Shown: positions 36,208 through 44,869 of the stretch, in pieces
How the letters are laid out: the number at the start of each line of letters is the position of its first letter
Position numbering within the stretch: the stretch's first letter is position 1
Source of the DNA: Shewanella sp. 10N.286.48.A6
GTDB taxonomy: Bacteria; Pseudomonadota; Gammaproteobacteria; Enterobacterales; Shewanellaceae
Direction of reading: 5' to 3'
DNA: 50,007 bases
NCBI RefSeq assembly: GCF_002873135.1
Contig: NZ_MCVI01000094.1
Coordinates: 1 to 50,007, forward strand
Position numbers and translations under genes: made by a program
The notes under the pieces: model-generated
Seen by the model: the letters and a program-made list of their open reading frames with translations, nothing else
Told to the model about the DNA's origin: nothing
Databases searched by the model: none

Positions 36208-37815
36208 TTAAGCCGCTTCTGTCTCAGTTTTTTCAGACTCAAGCTCAACTTGCTCAGCCGCTGACATGTCAGCTTCACTGTGTCTAATCAGATAATCAAA
36301 GGCACCGAGTGAGGCAGTCGCGCCGCTACCCATGGCAATAATGATTTGTTTATAGGCTGAGTTAGTGACATCACCTGCGGCAAATACCCCTGGTATGGAA
36401 GTTTGGCCTTTGCCATCAACAATAATTTCACCACGATTAGTTAACTCTACAGTGTCTTTTAACCATTCAGTATTTGGCACTAAACCAATTTGAACGAAAA
36501 TCCCTTCAAGCGCGACATTATGCGATTCGTTAGTACTGCGATCGGTATAAGTGAGCCCGGTAACGCGTTTGCCATCACCTAGCACTTCTGTGGTCATCGC
36601 TTCAGTGATGATGGTGATATTACCCATTGAGTTGGCTTTGCGCTGCAAAACTTCATCAGCGCGAAGGCTAGTATCAAACTCAAGTACAGTAACGTGCTCA
36701 ACGATATTCGCTAAATCGATAGCCGCTTCAATACCAGAATTACCGCCGCCAATCACAGCGACGCGCTTACCTTTAAATAACGGCCCATCACAATGTGGGC
36801 AATAGGCTACGCCGCTGCCGCGGTATTCTTGCTCACCAGGGACGTTCATTTCACGCCAGCGCGCGCCGGTTGCTAACAATATGGTCTTACTTGATAAAAT
36901 CGCGCCGCTTTCAAGTTCGATTTCAAAACGCTCACCCGATTTAAGGGATAGCGCCCGTTGGTTGTCCATGACATCAACATCGTAATCTTTCACGTGAGCT
37001 TCAAGATTGGCAACTAATTTTGGCCCTTCGGTTTTTGACACTGAGATAAAGTTTTCAATGCCGACAGTTTCTGCCACTTGACCGCCAAACTTATCAGCCA
37101 CTATGCCAGTGCGCAGGCCTTTACGCGCCGCGTAAATGGCAGCAGATGCGCCTGCAGGGCCACCACCAACCACTAATACATCAAAGCTTTGTTTATTATT
37201 TAGTTGTTCTGCTTGTCGTGCTACAGCATTGACGTCTAACTTATTTAAAATTTCTACTACGCTAATGGCGCCAACAGAAAATGGCTCGCCATTCATATAT
37301 ACCGTCGGTACTGACATGATATTACGGTCATTAATCTCATCTTGGAATAATGCACCATCAATCATCACGTTAGTAATATTGGGGTTAATCGCTGCCATCA
37401 TATTCAGTGCTTGTACCACTTCAGGACATGTCTGACAGCTTAGTGATACGTAGGTTTCAAACTTAAACTCACCGGGCAGATCTTTAATTTGCCCAATAAC
37501 CTCATCGGTTAATTTAATTGGGTGGCCACCTGAGTGCAGTAGTGCCAACACTAACGAGGTAAATTCATGGCCCATAGGTAAACCAGCAAAGCTAATGTTG
37601 CTACCAAGTTCTGGGTTAATGATACTCATTGATGGGGTTCGGATCCCTTGCTGCTCTTTAAGGCTTACAAGGTTTGATAAGCCAACAATATCATTGGCTA
37701 AAGAGCTCAATTCTTTTGCTTTCGGGCTATCGTCTGCTGACACGACAAGTTCAACTGGTCGTTTAAGGTTTTGCAGATAAGTCTTCAGTTGATTTTTAAT
37801 ATTCGCATCTAACAT
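36208..37815 (-). CDS. ahpF: Alkyl hydroperoxide reductase subunit F
   Basis: 535 residues, slightly longer than E. coli AhpF (521). The N-terminal double thioredoxin fold has the redox pair Cys 127 and Cys 130 (LSCQTCPEV). The FAD loop VVGGGPAG is at about 215-222, the active disulphide CPHC at 339-342, and the NADH loop [13 protein letters not shown] follows. A short Glu-rich tail ([16 protein letters not shown]) is extra. It passes electrons from NADH to AhpC. AGGAG lies eight bases before the ATG. It is downstream of ahpC, but a strong terminator lies between them, so expression probably needs read-through or its own promoter. Confidence 0.96.
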   Translation of the reverse strand: MLDANIKNQLKTYLQNLKRPVELVVSADDSPKAKELSSLANDIVGLSNLVSLKEQQGIRTPSMSIINPELGSNISFAGLPMGHEFTSLVLALLHSGGHPIKLTDEVIGQIKDLPGEFKFETYVSLSCQTCPEVVQALNMMAAINPNITNVMIDGALFQDEINDRNIMSVPTVYMNGEPFSVGAISVVEILNKLDVNAVARQAEQLNNKQSFDVLVVGGGPAGASAAIYAARKGLRTGIVADKFGGQVAETVGIENFISVSKTEGPKLVANLEAHVKDYDVDVMDNQRALSLKSGERFEIELESGAILSSKTILLATGARWREMNVPGEQEYRGSGVAYCPHCDGPLFKGKRVAVIGGGNSGIEAAIDLANIVEHVTVLEFDTSLRADEVLQRKANSMGNITIITEAMTTEVLGDGKRVTGLTYTDRSTNESHNVALEGIFVQIGLVPNTEWLKDTVELTNRGEIIVDGKGQTSIPGVFAAGDVTNSAYKQIIIAMGSGATASLGAFDYLIRHSEADMSAAEQVELESEKTETEAA

Positions 37816-37844
37816 ACGTGTGCTCCTAGTATTGAAGTTGAGCC

Positions 37845-37901
37845 AAAAAAAAGCCTAATTCATAAATGCTAAACCCATTTAGCATTAACAAAGAACCAGG
37901 C
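37845..37901 (-). terminator. Two-tier terminator between ahpC and ahpF
   Basis: On the minus strand an inner stem AATGCTAAA-TGGG-TTTAGCATT sits inside an outer stem GCCTGGTTC/GAATTAGGC (two G:U). Eight U residues follow. It lies about 75 bases after the ahpC stop codon and 30 before the ahpF start. Confidence 0.75.
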
Positions 37902-37977
37902 AGATTGGAGTGTGATGAAACTTAGCTGAACCGTGGATGAGGCGACTCAGCTATTGGAGAGAATTAACGCCAGTGGT

Positions 37978-38547
37978 TTAGATTTTACCTACTAGGTCAA
38001 TTGATGGTGCTAATGTGTCTTCACCTGGCTGCCATGCTGCTGGACATACTTCGCCGTCATGTGATGCAACATATTGTGCTGCTTGAATTTTACGAACTAA
38101 TTCAGCTGCGCTACGGCCAATACCTAGGTCATGAATTTCAGCAACTTTGACTTCGCCTTCCGGGTTCATTACGAACGTACCACGAAGTGCTAAACCGTCT
38201 TCTTCAATCATCACACCGAAGTTGCGAGTAATTGCGCCAGTTGGGTCACCAATCATTGGGTAGTTAATTTTACCGATAGTGTCTGAACTTGAGTGCCATG
38301 CTTTATGAGTGAAGTGGGTATCTGTTGATACTGAGTAAACTTCAACACCCATTTCTTGTAACTTAGCGTAATGGTCTGCCATGTCGCCTAATTCAGTAGG
38401 ACATACAAAAGTAAAATCAGCTGGATAGAAAAATACTACTGACCATTTGCCCAGTAAATCTTGTTCAGTTACTGAAACAAAGTCACCATTGTGAAAAGCA
38501 GTTGCAGAAAATGGCTTGATAGTTGAATTAATAATTGATTGAGTCAT
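37978..38547 (-). CDS. ahpC: Alkyl hydroperoxide reductase subunit C (peroxiredoxin)
   Basis: 189 residues, a typical 2-Cys peroxiredoxin of the AhpC/Prx1 group. The peroxidatic Cys 49 is in DFTFVCPTE and the resolving Cys 168 in GEVCPAAW, followed by the usual C-terminal tail. It reduces hydrogen peroxide, organic peroxides and peroxynitrite and is re-reduced by AhpF. GGAG lies seven bases before the ATG. A large inverted repeat occupies the upstream leader. Regulation by OxyR is expected from other bacteria, but I find only a partial OxyR-like half-site. Confidence 0.97.
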   Translation of the reverse strand: MTQSIINSTIKPFSATAFHNGDFVSVTEQDLLGKWSVVFFYPADFTFVCPTELGDMADHYAKLQEMGVEVYSVSTDTHFTHKAWHSSSDTIGKINYPMIGDPTGAITRNFGVMIEEDGLALRGTFVMNPEGEVKVAEIHDLGIGRSAAELVRKIQAAQYVASHDGEVCPAAWQPGEDTLAPSIDLVGKI

Positions 38548-38556
38548 GGGTGTGCT

Positions 38557-38648
38557 CCGTTATATTTAAAGTAAATTCTAATTTAGTGTGTAGCTGTATC
38601 TGTTTGATGGAATAGATAATAGCGACAAGTTAGAATTAAATATAACGG
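38557..38648 (-). promoter_or_regulatory. Large inverted repeat in the ahpC leader
   Basis: CCGTTATATTTAA (38557-38569) is repeated inverted at 38636-38648. The pairing extends by TTCTAA/TTAGAA after an asymmetric bulge, to 38581 and 38630. In ahpC mRNA the two arms would form a 19-pair stem with a loop of about 48 bases. Its 3' foot (CGG) overlaps the ribosome-binding site CGGAG. Confidence 0.6.
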
Positions 38649-38789
38649 GTAAAAACTATCACCCTAATCGATTTTTTAGAAAGTGAACACTAAATAAACC
38701 TTGGCAATCGAAATGCTCGATAAGCGAGCATTCGTTGGTGTAAAGGTGAGCAATGGCTATTAATTAAAGCAAAAAATAAACAATTAGCA
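38649..38789. other. Region upstream of ahpC before the tandem duplication
   Basis: The presumed ahpC promoter region. I see no clear promoter or OxyR site. A candidate ATAG half-site with partial spacing matches lies near 38665 on the minus strand. Confidence 0.3.
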
Positions 38790-39065
38790 GGATAGCCAAA
38801 CTGTTGAGGCAAAGGCTGTCATTAATCGGTTGCTTGTTCGTTCGTTAGTTATTAGTACTAGCACCGCAAGTGCCACTATCATTTGCTAACAGCTATTCCC
38901 ATTGAGTGAAACGTGTCAGTGAACGTCTTGTTGGATAGCCAGGCTGTTGAGGCAAAGGCTGTCATTAATCGGTTGCTTGTTAGTTAGTTATTAGTACTAG
39001 CACCGCAAGTGCCACTATCATTTGCTAACAGCTATTCCCATTGAGTGAAACGTGTCAGTGAACGC
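38790..39065. repeat. Tandem duplication of about 140 bases including a gene 3' end
   Basis: Copy 1 is 38790-38924 and copy 2 is 38933-39065. They are nearly identical; copy 1 carries four extra bases in a TTCG/TTAG tetranucleotide stretch, so the offset is 143 then 139. Copy 2 contains the last codons of the methyltransferase-like gene. Copy 1 repeats the same codons (RSLTRFTQWE and stop) out of reach of any start, as a remnant. Confidence 0.9.
38891..38931 (-). pseudogene. Duplicated 3' end remnant of the methyltransferase-like gene
   Basis: In the frame of the real gene's last codons, copy 1 encodes GYPTRRSLTRFTQWE and a stop, beside the genuine DYPVGRSLTRFTQWE at 39032. It has no start codon or ribosome-binding site and is best seen as a by-product of the tandem duplication. 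Confidence 0.65.
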
Positions 39066-39775
39066 CCTACTGGGTAATCAAGCTGTTGCGATAATTGCTG
39101 CAACTGCTGTTTGTTATAAGCTGAGCTAAAAGAATGTGGCTGCTTACTGGCGTAAACCACCCAATTTCCCCCTCCTGTTAAAGTGGCATAAACATTGGCA
39201 AAGTGCGCTGATAACACTTGCTTTAGCAGCTCACTTTTACTGTGCTCTTTCCAGCAGTTAAGCACTAAAAAACCTTCCGCTTTAAGGCCTTTATGACAAG
39301 TGCCAATGAACTCGCTGGTTAATTGCTTTTCATCAACCCCTTGCTCGATATACATATCAGCAAAAATAATATCCACTTTTTTGTGTTCAGCTCTGGCTAA
39401 AAATGTGCCGCCATCATCAAGTTCAATTTTAAGCTTTTTGCCAATAGGCAATTGAAAATAGCGTTTAGCAATCTCAATCACATCAGCGCGCAACTCAACT
39501 GCAGTCAGCTTAATCCCGGCATCAAAACGTCTAAGTGCATGCACCAGCCCGCCGCCACCAAGGCCAAATATGATGGCACTTTTAGGTTTGGTAAATAGCA
39601 GTACCGCTAGCATGGCCTGAACATAGGTATGCTGAGGGATATGGGGCGCCGCTTTCAGTATTTTACTCTGCTCGTCATTGTCACCAAAAGATAACACGCG
39701 AAAATCGCCATCATCTAATACATAGATGGGGCCGATATCGTCACTGACATGGTGTAACAGCTGGTACTCTGACAT
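39032..39775 (-). CDS. Spermidine-synthase-fold methyltransferase-like protein
   Basis: 247 residues with a Rossmann AdoMet-binding domain: IIFGLGGGGLVHALRR (motif I), TAVELRADVIEIAKRYF (motif II acidic residue) and VDIIFADMYIEQG. It resembles the spermidine/spermine synthase superfamily, but is shorter than SpeE (about 288) and lacks most of its N-terminal beta domain. The SpeE DxGDG-type catalytic motif is not clear, so polyamine synthesis should not be assumed. No speD or other polyamine gene is nearby. Its last 17 codons lie within the tandem duplication; the protein end is intact in this copy. Confidence 0.75.
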   Translation of the reverse strand: MSEYQLLHHVSDDIGPIYVLDDGDFRVLSFGDNDEQSKILKAAPHIPQHTYVQAMLAVLLFTKPKSAIIFGLGGGGLVHALRRFDAGIKLTAVELRADVIEIAKRYFQLPIGKKLKIELDDGGTFLARAEHKKVDIIFADMYIEQGVDEKQLTSEFIGTCHKGLKAEGFLVLNCWKEHSKSELLKQVLSAHFANVYATLTGGGNWVVYASKQPHSFSSAYNKQQLQQLSQQLDYPVGRSLTRFTQWE

Positions 39776-40062
39776 GGAGTTCTCATGGTTTATAGGCAGG
39801 ATATTCGGCGAAATTATACCGCATAAATAGATCTTTTAAGCAGTTTTTATTGCCCCTAAAACCCCAACATTTAGCTCACCAATCGTTAAAAACAACCAAG
39901 CAATAGCAACAGTTAGCCAACCTGCACACAGTAAACAAACTAGTTCAACATTTCAGATACTTAGCCATAAATAACCCAACACACTGACGTGACAGCCATC
40001 ACATACTCCAAGGGAGAAATGCCTATAATCCGCAGCTGATAAAAAAATAAGAGATTGATGAA

Positions 40063-40578
40063 ATGAAAAAGAAGTTTTTAGCAACTGCTGCAATGATCGT
40101 AACTTGTAGCCAACTATCTGGCTGTATGGGACAAATGGCCACAAGCCAAATGGTCACTAAGTTAAATTTAGATACTGTCGACAACCGTTATGGTCGTGCG
40201 GGTTTATTCGCATTATTGTCGCCAGTTTATGGTTTAGCAGCTACAGCTGATCTTTTTGTATTTAACAGCATTGAGTTCTGGACCGGGACTAACCCATTAA
40301 CAGATAAAGAAGCGGTAGTTGATTTACCAACTGATGCTATTTTTAAAATGAATAAGCACGTTAGCGACGACTTTAAAACGGCGCCAGTTAAACTATCAAG
40401 TGCACAAATTAGTCAACAGGATGAGCGCACTCTGGTGATGACCTTGGCTTATGAAGATGGCTCTAAGCAAGAGTTGATTGGCAGTAAAGGCGAAGAGCAT
40501 ATCGATTTTTATCTTGATGACATGCTAGTGGCTCAAGTAAGCCTTGCTGAATTAGCGCAATATCAACAAGCGGCTTAA
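40063..40578 (+). CDS. DUF3332 family lipoprotein
   Basis: 171 residues. A lipoprotein signal ends in LSGC, with the lipidated Cys at residue 21, followed by a Gly-Leu-rich hydrophobic stretch (AGLFALLSPVYGLAATADLFVF) and an acidic C-terminal domain. The sequence FNSIEFWTGTNPL is characteristic of DUF3332, an uncharacterised family of envelope lipoproteins in Shewanella, Vibrio and relatives. The second residue after Cys is Gly, which does not signal inner-membrane retention, so the outer membrane is likely. It stands alone with its own terminator. Confidence 0.82.
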   Translation: MKKKFLATAAMIVTCSQLSGCMGQMATSQMVTKLNLDTVDNRYGRAGLFALLSPVYGLAATADLFVFNSIEFWTGTNPLTDKEAVVDLPTDAIFKMNKHVSDDFKTAPVKLSSAQISQQDERTLVMTLAYEDGSKQELIGSKGEEHIDFYLDDMLVAQVSLAELAQYQQAA

Positions 40579-40610
40579 GCCATAATTCATTTGCGATTAT
40601 GTCGTGAATT

Positions 40611-40641
40611 AATAAGCCCTGAGTATCACTCAGGGCTTATT
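40611..40641 (+). terminator. Bidirectional terminator between convergent genes
   Basis: AATAAGCCCTGAGT (40611-40624) and ACTCAGGGCTTATT (40628-40641) pair perfectly around ATC, followed by T residues. It serves the DUF3332 gene and may also serve the convergent hydrolase gene. Confidence 0.9.
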
Positions 40642-40664
40642 TTTTTACTGATCCTAACAAGGTT

Positions 40665-41402
40665 TTACTTTAAGGTGCGCTGAAAAAAGCTCACCGCTTG
40701 CAAATACATTTGCAGTGCTAATGCCGCATCATAACGCTCGCCTTCATCACGCATAAAGGCATGCTGAGCATTCACCTCTAACCAGCTAAAGTTGGTATCA
40801 AGCTGCTCTAACTTTTGATAAATGGCTTTTCGGCCTGCTTTAGATACATGAGGATCTTGCTTGCCAAAGACTAATACCAGCTCACCATTAATATCACCAC
40901 AGCGAGTTAATGAATCGTTCTCAGGCTCACAAGGTAAGGTATTTGAATGGATATCTGTGGGATATAAGCAAAAAGCACCGCTGATATCGGGGTTTAACGC
41001 TGCACGAAAAGCCAAATGGCCACCTATGCACACGCCCATCGCGCCCACTTTACAGCTGCAATATGCTTGGCTACGGGCAAAGTCGATAATCGCCTGAGTA
41101 TCGCTATCATGTTGCTCTAAGGGCTTAGCAAATTTATCAGCATTGCCCTTATCTTTACCCACATCGTCATACTCAAGCACAGTGCCTAGCGGATTCAGTT
41201 CATGAAACACTTCTGGCACTAACACCACAAAACCATGTCCGGCTAAGATGGCTGCACTTCTGGCAATAGGCGCAGTTTGTTGAAAAATCTCAGAGTAGAA
41301 TATGATACTGGCAAATTGCCCAGGGGCATCTGGGCGATATACATAAGTCCGCATATCACCTGTTGGGGTTTCAATATCGTGGACTTCTTTGGTAATGATC
41401 AT
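40665..41402 (-). CDS. Dienelactone hydrolase family protein
   Basis: 245 residues, an alpha/beta hydrolase with a Cys nucleophile. GVCIGGHLAF holds the nucleophile (about residue 123), FGKQDPHV the Asp, and AQHAFMRDEG the His, as in bacterial dienelactone hydrolases. EVFHELNP near residue 60 carries the Glu that activates Cys in this family. No chloroaromatic degradation genes are nearby, so the natural substrate is probably another lactone or ester. It is cytoplasmic, with no signal peptide. It runs in the same direction as ldhA, 82 bases downstream. Confidence 0.88.
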   Translation of the reverse strand: MIITKEVHDIETPTGDMRTYVYRPDAPGQFASIIFYSEIFQQTAPIARSAAILAGHGFVVLVPEVFHELNPLGTVLEYDDVGKDKGNADKFAKPLEQHDSDTQAIIDFARSQAYCSCKVGAMGVCIGGHLAFRAALNPDISGAFCLYPTDIHSNTLPCEPENDSLTRCGDINGELVLVFGKQDPHVSKAGRKAIYQKLEQLDTNFSWLEVNAQHAFMRDEGERYDAALALQMYLQAVSFFQRTLK

Positions 41403-41484
41403 ATTGCTGATTCCTTGTTAAGTAACCTAAGCTTGGGTTAAGTCGATTTTTCTCAATCCTTTACAAACTCGAGCGACAACGGCA

Positions 41485-42477
41485 CTAGTTGGTGAGTTCA
41501 TTTACGCAGCGCTGACCATCAAGCAAGTCGGTGACATTTTGCAAGGTCGTTTGGGCAATCGCATTAAGCGCTTCAACGGTTAAGAACGCCTGATGTCCGG
41601 TAAAAATAACATTATGGCAAGCAGAAAGCCTTCTAAAGACATCATCTTGAATAATTTCATTAGAGTTATCTTGGAAAAACAGCTCTTTTTCATTTTCATA
41701 AACATCTAACGCCAATGAACCAATTTTACCGGTTTTTAACGCTTCCATGGCATCAATGGCATTGAGCAAGCCACCACGACTGGTATTAACCACCATCACC
41801 CCAGGCTTCATTTTTTCAAATGTCTTAGCAGATAACAGGTGATGATTTTCAGGTGTTAATGGACAATGTAAACTAATTACATCACATTGAGGATAGAGTG
41901 CTTCTAAGTCAATATACTCAACGCCTAATGCCTCAACTGCAGGATTAGGGTACGGATCGTAAGCCACCACTTTACAGCCAAAGCCTTGCAATATTTTGAT
42001 GGTAGCAAGACCAATTTTACCGGTGCCAATCACTCCAACGGTCTTACCTTGCATATTAAAGCCCACCAGGCCAGTTAAGGCAAAATTCGCGTCTCTAGTA
42101 CGTTGGTAAGCTTTATGAATTTTACGGTTTAGGGTTAACATTAAGGCAATGGTATGTTCAGCCACAGACTCTGGCGAATAGGCAGGAACGTTAACCACTG
42201 TGATACCTAAGCGCTTAGCGGCATCTAAATCAACATTATTAAAGCCTGCACAGCGCATGGCGATAATCTTAGTACCGCCATTGGCAAGCTCAACCAATAC
42301 CTCTTCACATAGGGAGTCATTGACAAAAGCACAAACCACTTCAAAACCATCAGCCAGTTTTACTGTTTGCATACAAAGTCGATAATCGAAATATTCAATC
42401 TCTGCGTTAAAGCCTGTATTCATGGCATCAAAATGCTGAATATCGTAGTGCTTAGCACTAAAGAACCCGATTTTCAT
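41485..42477 (-). CDS. ldhA: Fermentative D-lactate dehydrogenase
   Basis: 330 residues, similar throughout to E. coli LdhA (329). It reduces pyruvate to D-lactate with NADH. The NAD loop VIGTGKIG is near residue 150, NTSRGGLLN carries the substrate Arg, DVYENE the Glu, and TGHQAFLTVEAL the catalytic His. MKIGFFSAKHYD is the conserved N-terminus, with AGGAG about seven bases upstream. It fits the anaerobic theme of arcA and dcuB in this window. The gene is probably transcribed first, followed by the hydrolase. Confidence 0.96.
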   Translation of the reverse strand: MKIGFFSAKHYDIQHFDAMNTGFNAEIEYFDYRLCMQTVKLADGFEVVCAFVNDSLCEEVLVELANGGTKIIAMRCAGFNNVDLDAAKRLGITVVNVPAYSPESVAEHTIALMLTLNRKIHKAYQRTRDANFALTGLVGFNMQGKTVGVIGTGKIGLATIKILQGFGCKVVAYDPYPNPAVEALGVEYIDLEALYPQCDVISLHCPLTPENHHLLSAKTFEKMKPGVMVVNTSRGGLLNAIDAMEALKTGKIGSLALDVYENEKELFFQDNSNEIIQDDVFRRLSACHNVIFTGHQAFLTVEALNAIAQTTLQNVTDLLDGQRCVNELTN

Positions 42478-42645
42478 CCTTAACTCCTGTGTTGTTTATT
42501 TGGCTCATTAAAAATGGATTGCCCGACTTTACCTATGTCAGTGCAATTGAGCGTTTGGTTAAAGCATAACAATAATTGAGTTTTTGCTACAGATCGCTGA
42601 ACATTTTAGATCTTCTTGTTAAGCTGAGACATTACTCACAGGAAT

Positions 42646-43077
42646 ATGTGTATAGACATGTCAAAAAAGCAGCAGCAAGCAGTTTCAGAAGTTCAGTTTT
42701 GGATTCAACGTCTAGGAAAAACCAGCCTGAGAGCATTACATATTGTTGGTGTAGTCGGCGCTGGCGGTGGTATTCTGCTTGGCTTAGAGCAACCACTTTG
42801 GCTCAATTACTGGATCTTAGCCATGGTCAGTGGACTTGCATTATTGTCATGGGAAGTCATCAGAGATTGGCGCTGGCTTATCCAGCTAAAAGGAGTACTG
42901 ACTATTTTTAAAGTACTGCTATTACTGCTGTTTATCCCTATGGCCAACTGGAAACCTGAAATTACTATTTTTATCATCCTATTATCTGTCATCGTATCCC
43001 ATGGCCCTGCGGGTTTAAGACATTATTCAGTGGTTCATAGAAAAGTAATACATGGCAAAAAGGAAATAAAAGGTTAA
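42646..43077 (+). CDS. Small integral membrane protein of unknown function
   Basis: 143 residues with about four predicted membrane segments between 28 and 125. His residues sit in or beside them (RALHIVGVVGAGGG, SHGPAGLRHYSV, HRKVIHG), an arrangement that could ligate haem or metal but is not proof of either. The basic C-terminal tail is probably cytoplasmic. The start may be ATG 42646 or the in-frame ATG 42658; AGGA is very close to the first. The next gene, also a small membrane protein, follows after 36 bases, suggesting an operon. I do not recognise the family. Confidence 0.7.
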   Translation: MCIDMSKKQQQAVSEVQFWIQRLGKTSLRALHIVGVVGAGGGILLGLEQPLWLNYWILAMVSGLALLSWEVIRDWRWLIQLKGVLTIFKVLLLLLFIPMANWKPEITIFIILLSVIVSHGPAGLRHYSVVHRKVIHGKKEIKG

Positions 43078-43113
43078 CCTAGGGTTACAACACATCAAAC
43101 TTAAGGTTAACAA

Positions 43114-43404
43114 ATGTTCCCTTACCCAGAACAATATCGATTAGCAACACCGCCTTTAACCACAAGTTTTATGGTTTTTTGGGCTTTACTCAGCCACAGT
43201 ATTTTTGCTGATGCGAGCCCATTTGCACTCTACCCTTTAATGGCGTTATTTCCGCTAGTGGTGTTCAGTCATGTGTTTTTAATTTGGAACGCCCAAGGGT
43301 TATCACGCTTAGATCAAGGTTTTTATGCCTTAGTCCATATTCCGCTAGCCTTTGTGGTGTGGACATTCACCATCATGCACGTTAACGGCAATGCATTTTC
43401 ATAA
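43114..43404 (+). CDS. Small three-helix membrane protein of unknown function
   Basis: 96 residues with three predicted membrane segments (FMVFWALLSHSIF, LMALFPLVVFSHVFLIW, LVHIPLAFVVWTFTIMHV). His residues lie within or at the ends of them. It follows the 143-residue membrane protein by 36 bases, so the two may work together. The upstream sequence is AAGGTTAACAAATG, giving a usable ribosome-binding site. I recognise no family. Confidence 0.65.
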   Translation: MFPYPEQYRLATPPLTTSFMVFWALLSHSIFADASPFALYPLMALFPLVVFSHVFLIWNAQGLSRLDQGFYALVHIPLAFVVWTFTIMHVNGNAFS

Positions 43405-43539
43405 AAGCTTTTTAATAAACCATTAGTTCAAGTTTTGTATAAAAGCTATAACCCTCTTAAATAGGCTCAGATGACTTGCACTCACGCCAAGGGATAGGTA
43501 TCTTTGCCGCGCATTCTCTATTAAGGCTAGGCGCAACAC

Positions 43540-44217
43540 ATGGCAGACTTTATCTATACTCCCCCAACCGATCCTTGGTTAGATATTATTCATGAAGATA
43601 AAGATATTATCGTTTTGAATAAGCCATCTGGATTGCTGTCTATTCCTGGCCGCCAAGCCCAATATCATGACAGCATCTATAGCCGAGTGCTTGAACGCTT
43701 TCCTAATTCACACATTGTCCATCGACTTGATATGGCTACCTCAGGGGTCATTGTAGTGGCGTTAAGGCGTAACGCTGAGCGTGAACTGAAACGGCAATTT
43801 CGCGATCGTGAAACCGCCAAAACATACTATGCCAGAGTCGCAGGCCATGTCAGTCCTGCCGTTAAGCAAGTTGATTATCCCTTAATTTGTGACTGGCCTA
43901 ATAGACCAAAACAGAAAGTCGATCACCTTGTGGGGAAACCGTCTTTAACCCATGTTGAAGTGGTAAGCTATGGGAAAAAATCAACACTGGTTAAGCTAAC
44001 GCCTATTACAGGGCGGTCCCATCAACTTAGAGTACATATGATGGCAATTGGCCACCCAATTTTAGGTGATGGCTTTTATGCTGATCCTTGGGCCAAAAGT
44101 CTATCAAACAGGCTGTTATTGCACGCAGCTGAATTAACCATAAAGCATCCTTACCATCAAACGCCATTAACCTTTAATGCTGAAGTGCCGTTTATAACGC
44201 CCTTAGATACACAATAA
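43540..44217 (+). CDS. rluA: Dual-specificity pseudouridine synthase (23S rRNA 746 / tRNA 32)
   Basis: 225 residues, strongly similar to E. coli RluA (219). The catalytic Asp 64 lies in HRLDMATSG, the same position as in E. coli, and LICDWPNRPKQKV and PITGRSHQLRVHM are RluA hallmarks. It has no S4 RNA-binding domain, as expected for RluA rather than RluC or RluD. It converts U746 of 23S rRNA and U32 of several tRNAs. The ATG at 43540 gives the conserved N-terminus. Confidence 0.95.
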   Translation: MADFIYTPPTDPWLDIIHEDKDIIVLNKPSGLLSIPGRQAQYHDSIYSRVLERFPNSHIVHRLDMATSGVIVVALRRNAERELKRQFRDRETAKTYYARVAGHVSPAVKQVDYPLICDWPNRPKQKVDHLVGKPSLTHVEVVSYGKKSTLVKLTPITGRSHQLRVHMMAIGHPILGDGFYADPWAKSLSNRLLLHAAELTIKHPYHQTPLTFNAEVPFITPLDTQ

Positions 44218-44338
44218 TATCAGTCACAATTGACGATAAGTGCTTAGTAAAAAACTAATCATGAGAACTTTTTGATAGCCAATTATCACATTTATCCGTA
44301 AATTAATGTCTAATTATAATTTAATTAGGCATTTTACT

Positions 44339-44800
44339 ATGGAAACTCCATTTCAGCGTGACCAGCTAGATAACCAAATCCTAGAAGCATTAATGCAAGA
44401 GGCCAGAACCCCATTTGCAGAGCTGGCAAAGCGTTTTGCAGTAAGTGCCGGCACCATTCATGTACGAGTGGAAAAAATGAAGCAAGCCGGCATTATCACT
44501 GGCGCGCGCATTACAGTAGACCCCAAAGCTCTAGGTTATGACGTTTGCTGTTTTATTGGGATTAACTTAAAAAGTGCCGGCGATTACCCTGCCGCGATCT
44601 CCAAACTCAATGCCCTTGAAGAAGTGGTAGAAGCCTATTACACCACGGGTAATTACAGTGTTTTTGTCAAAGTGATGTGCCAATCAATCGATGGCTTACA
44701 GCACGTGTTAATTAACCGCATTCAATCAATCGATGAAATTCAATCGACAGAAACCTTGATAAGCCTGCAAAATCCTATCGTTCGCGGTGTTAAGCCTTAA
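44339..44800 (+). CDS. asnC: Lrp/AsnC-family regulator AsnC
   Basis: 153 residues. It matches E. coli AsnC closely (ARTPFAELAKRFAVSAGTIH; KMKQAGIITGARI; EIQSTETLISLQNP), more so than Lrp. The N-terminal winged helix binds DNA, and the C-terminal RAM domain binds asparagine and oligomerises. In E. coli it activates asnA; no asparagine synthetase is in this window, so the target lies elsewhere. An upstream in-frame ATG at 44306 would add 11 unconserved residues; ATG 44339, with AGG about nine bases before it, agrees with the E. coli length. Confidence 0.93.
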   Translation: METPFQRDQLDNQILEALMQEARTPFAELAKRFAVSAGTIHVRVEKMKQAGIITGARITVDPKALGYDVCCFIGINLKSAGDYPAAISKLNALEEVVEAYYTTGNYSVFVKVMCQSIDGLQHVLINRIQSIDEIQSTETLISLQNPIVRGVKP

Positions 44801-44818
44801 GCACTGAATTGTCGATAC

Positions 44819-44848
44819 AAAAATGCCCAGCAATTGCTGGGCATTTTT
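44819..44848 (+). terminator. Bidirectional terminator between asnC and the Dcu gene
   Basis: A 30-base perfect palindrome: AAAAATGCCCAGC, centre AATT, GCTGGGCATTTTT. It serves both convergent genes. Confidence 0.92.
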
Positions 44849-44869
44849 GTCAGTTAATCTGGCGATAGA

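Noticed and set aside
38590..38680. OxyR binding site upstream of ahpC
   Set aside because: Only one ATAG half-site with partial spacing matches could be aligned on the minus strand; the remaining three quarter-sites fail.
38790..39065. Possible CRISPR-like or dispersed mobile repeat
   Set aside because: Only two long adjacent copies with almost no spacer, and one copy is part of a gene; this is a tandem duplication.
39032..39775. Spermidine synthase (speE) call
   Set aside because: The AdoMet fold is clear, but the protein is short and I cannot see the catalytic signature; a polyamine role is not supported.
42576..42911. 111-residue plus-strand frame overlapping the first small membrane protein
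   Set aside because: The other frame encodes a coherent membrane protein with better spacing to its neighbour; this one is Cys/Arg/Trp-rich shadow sequence.
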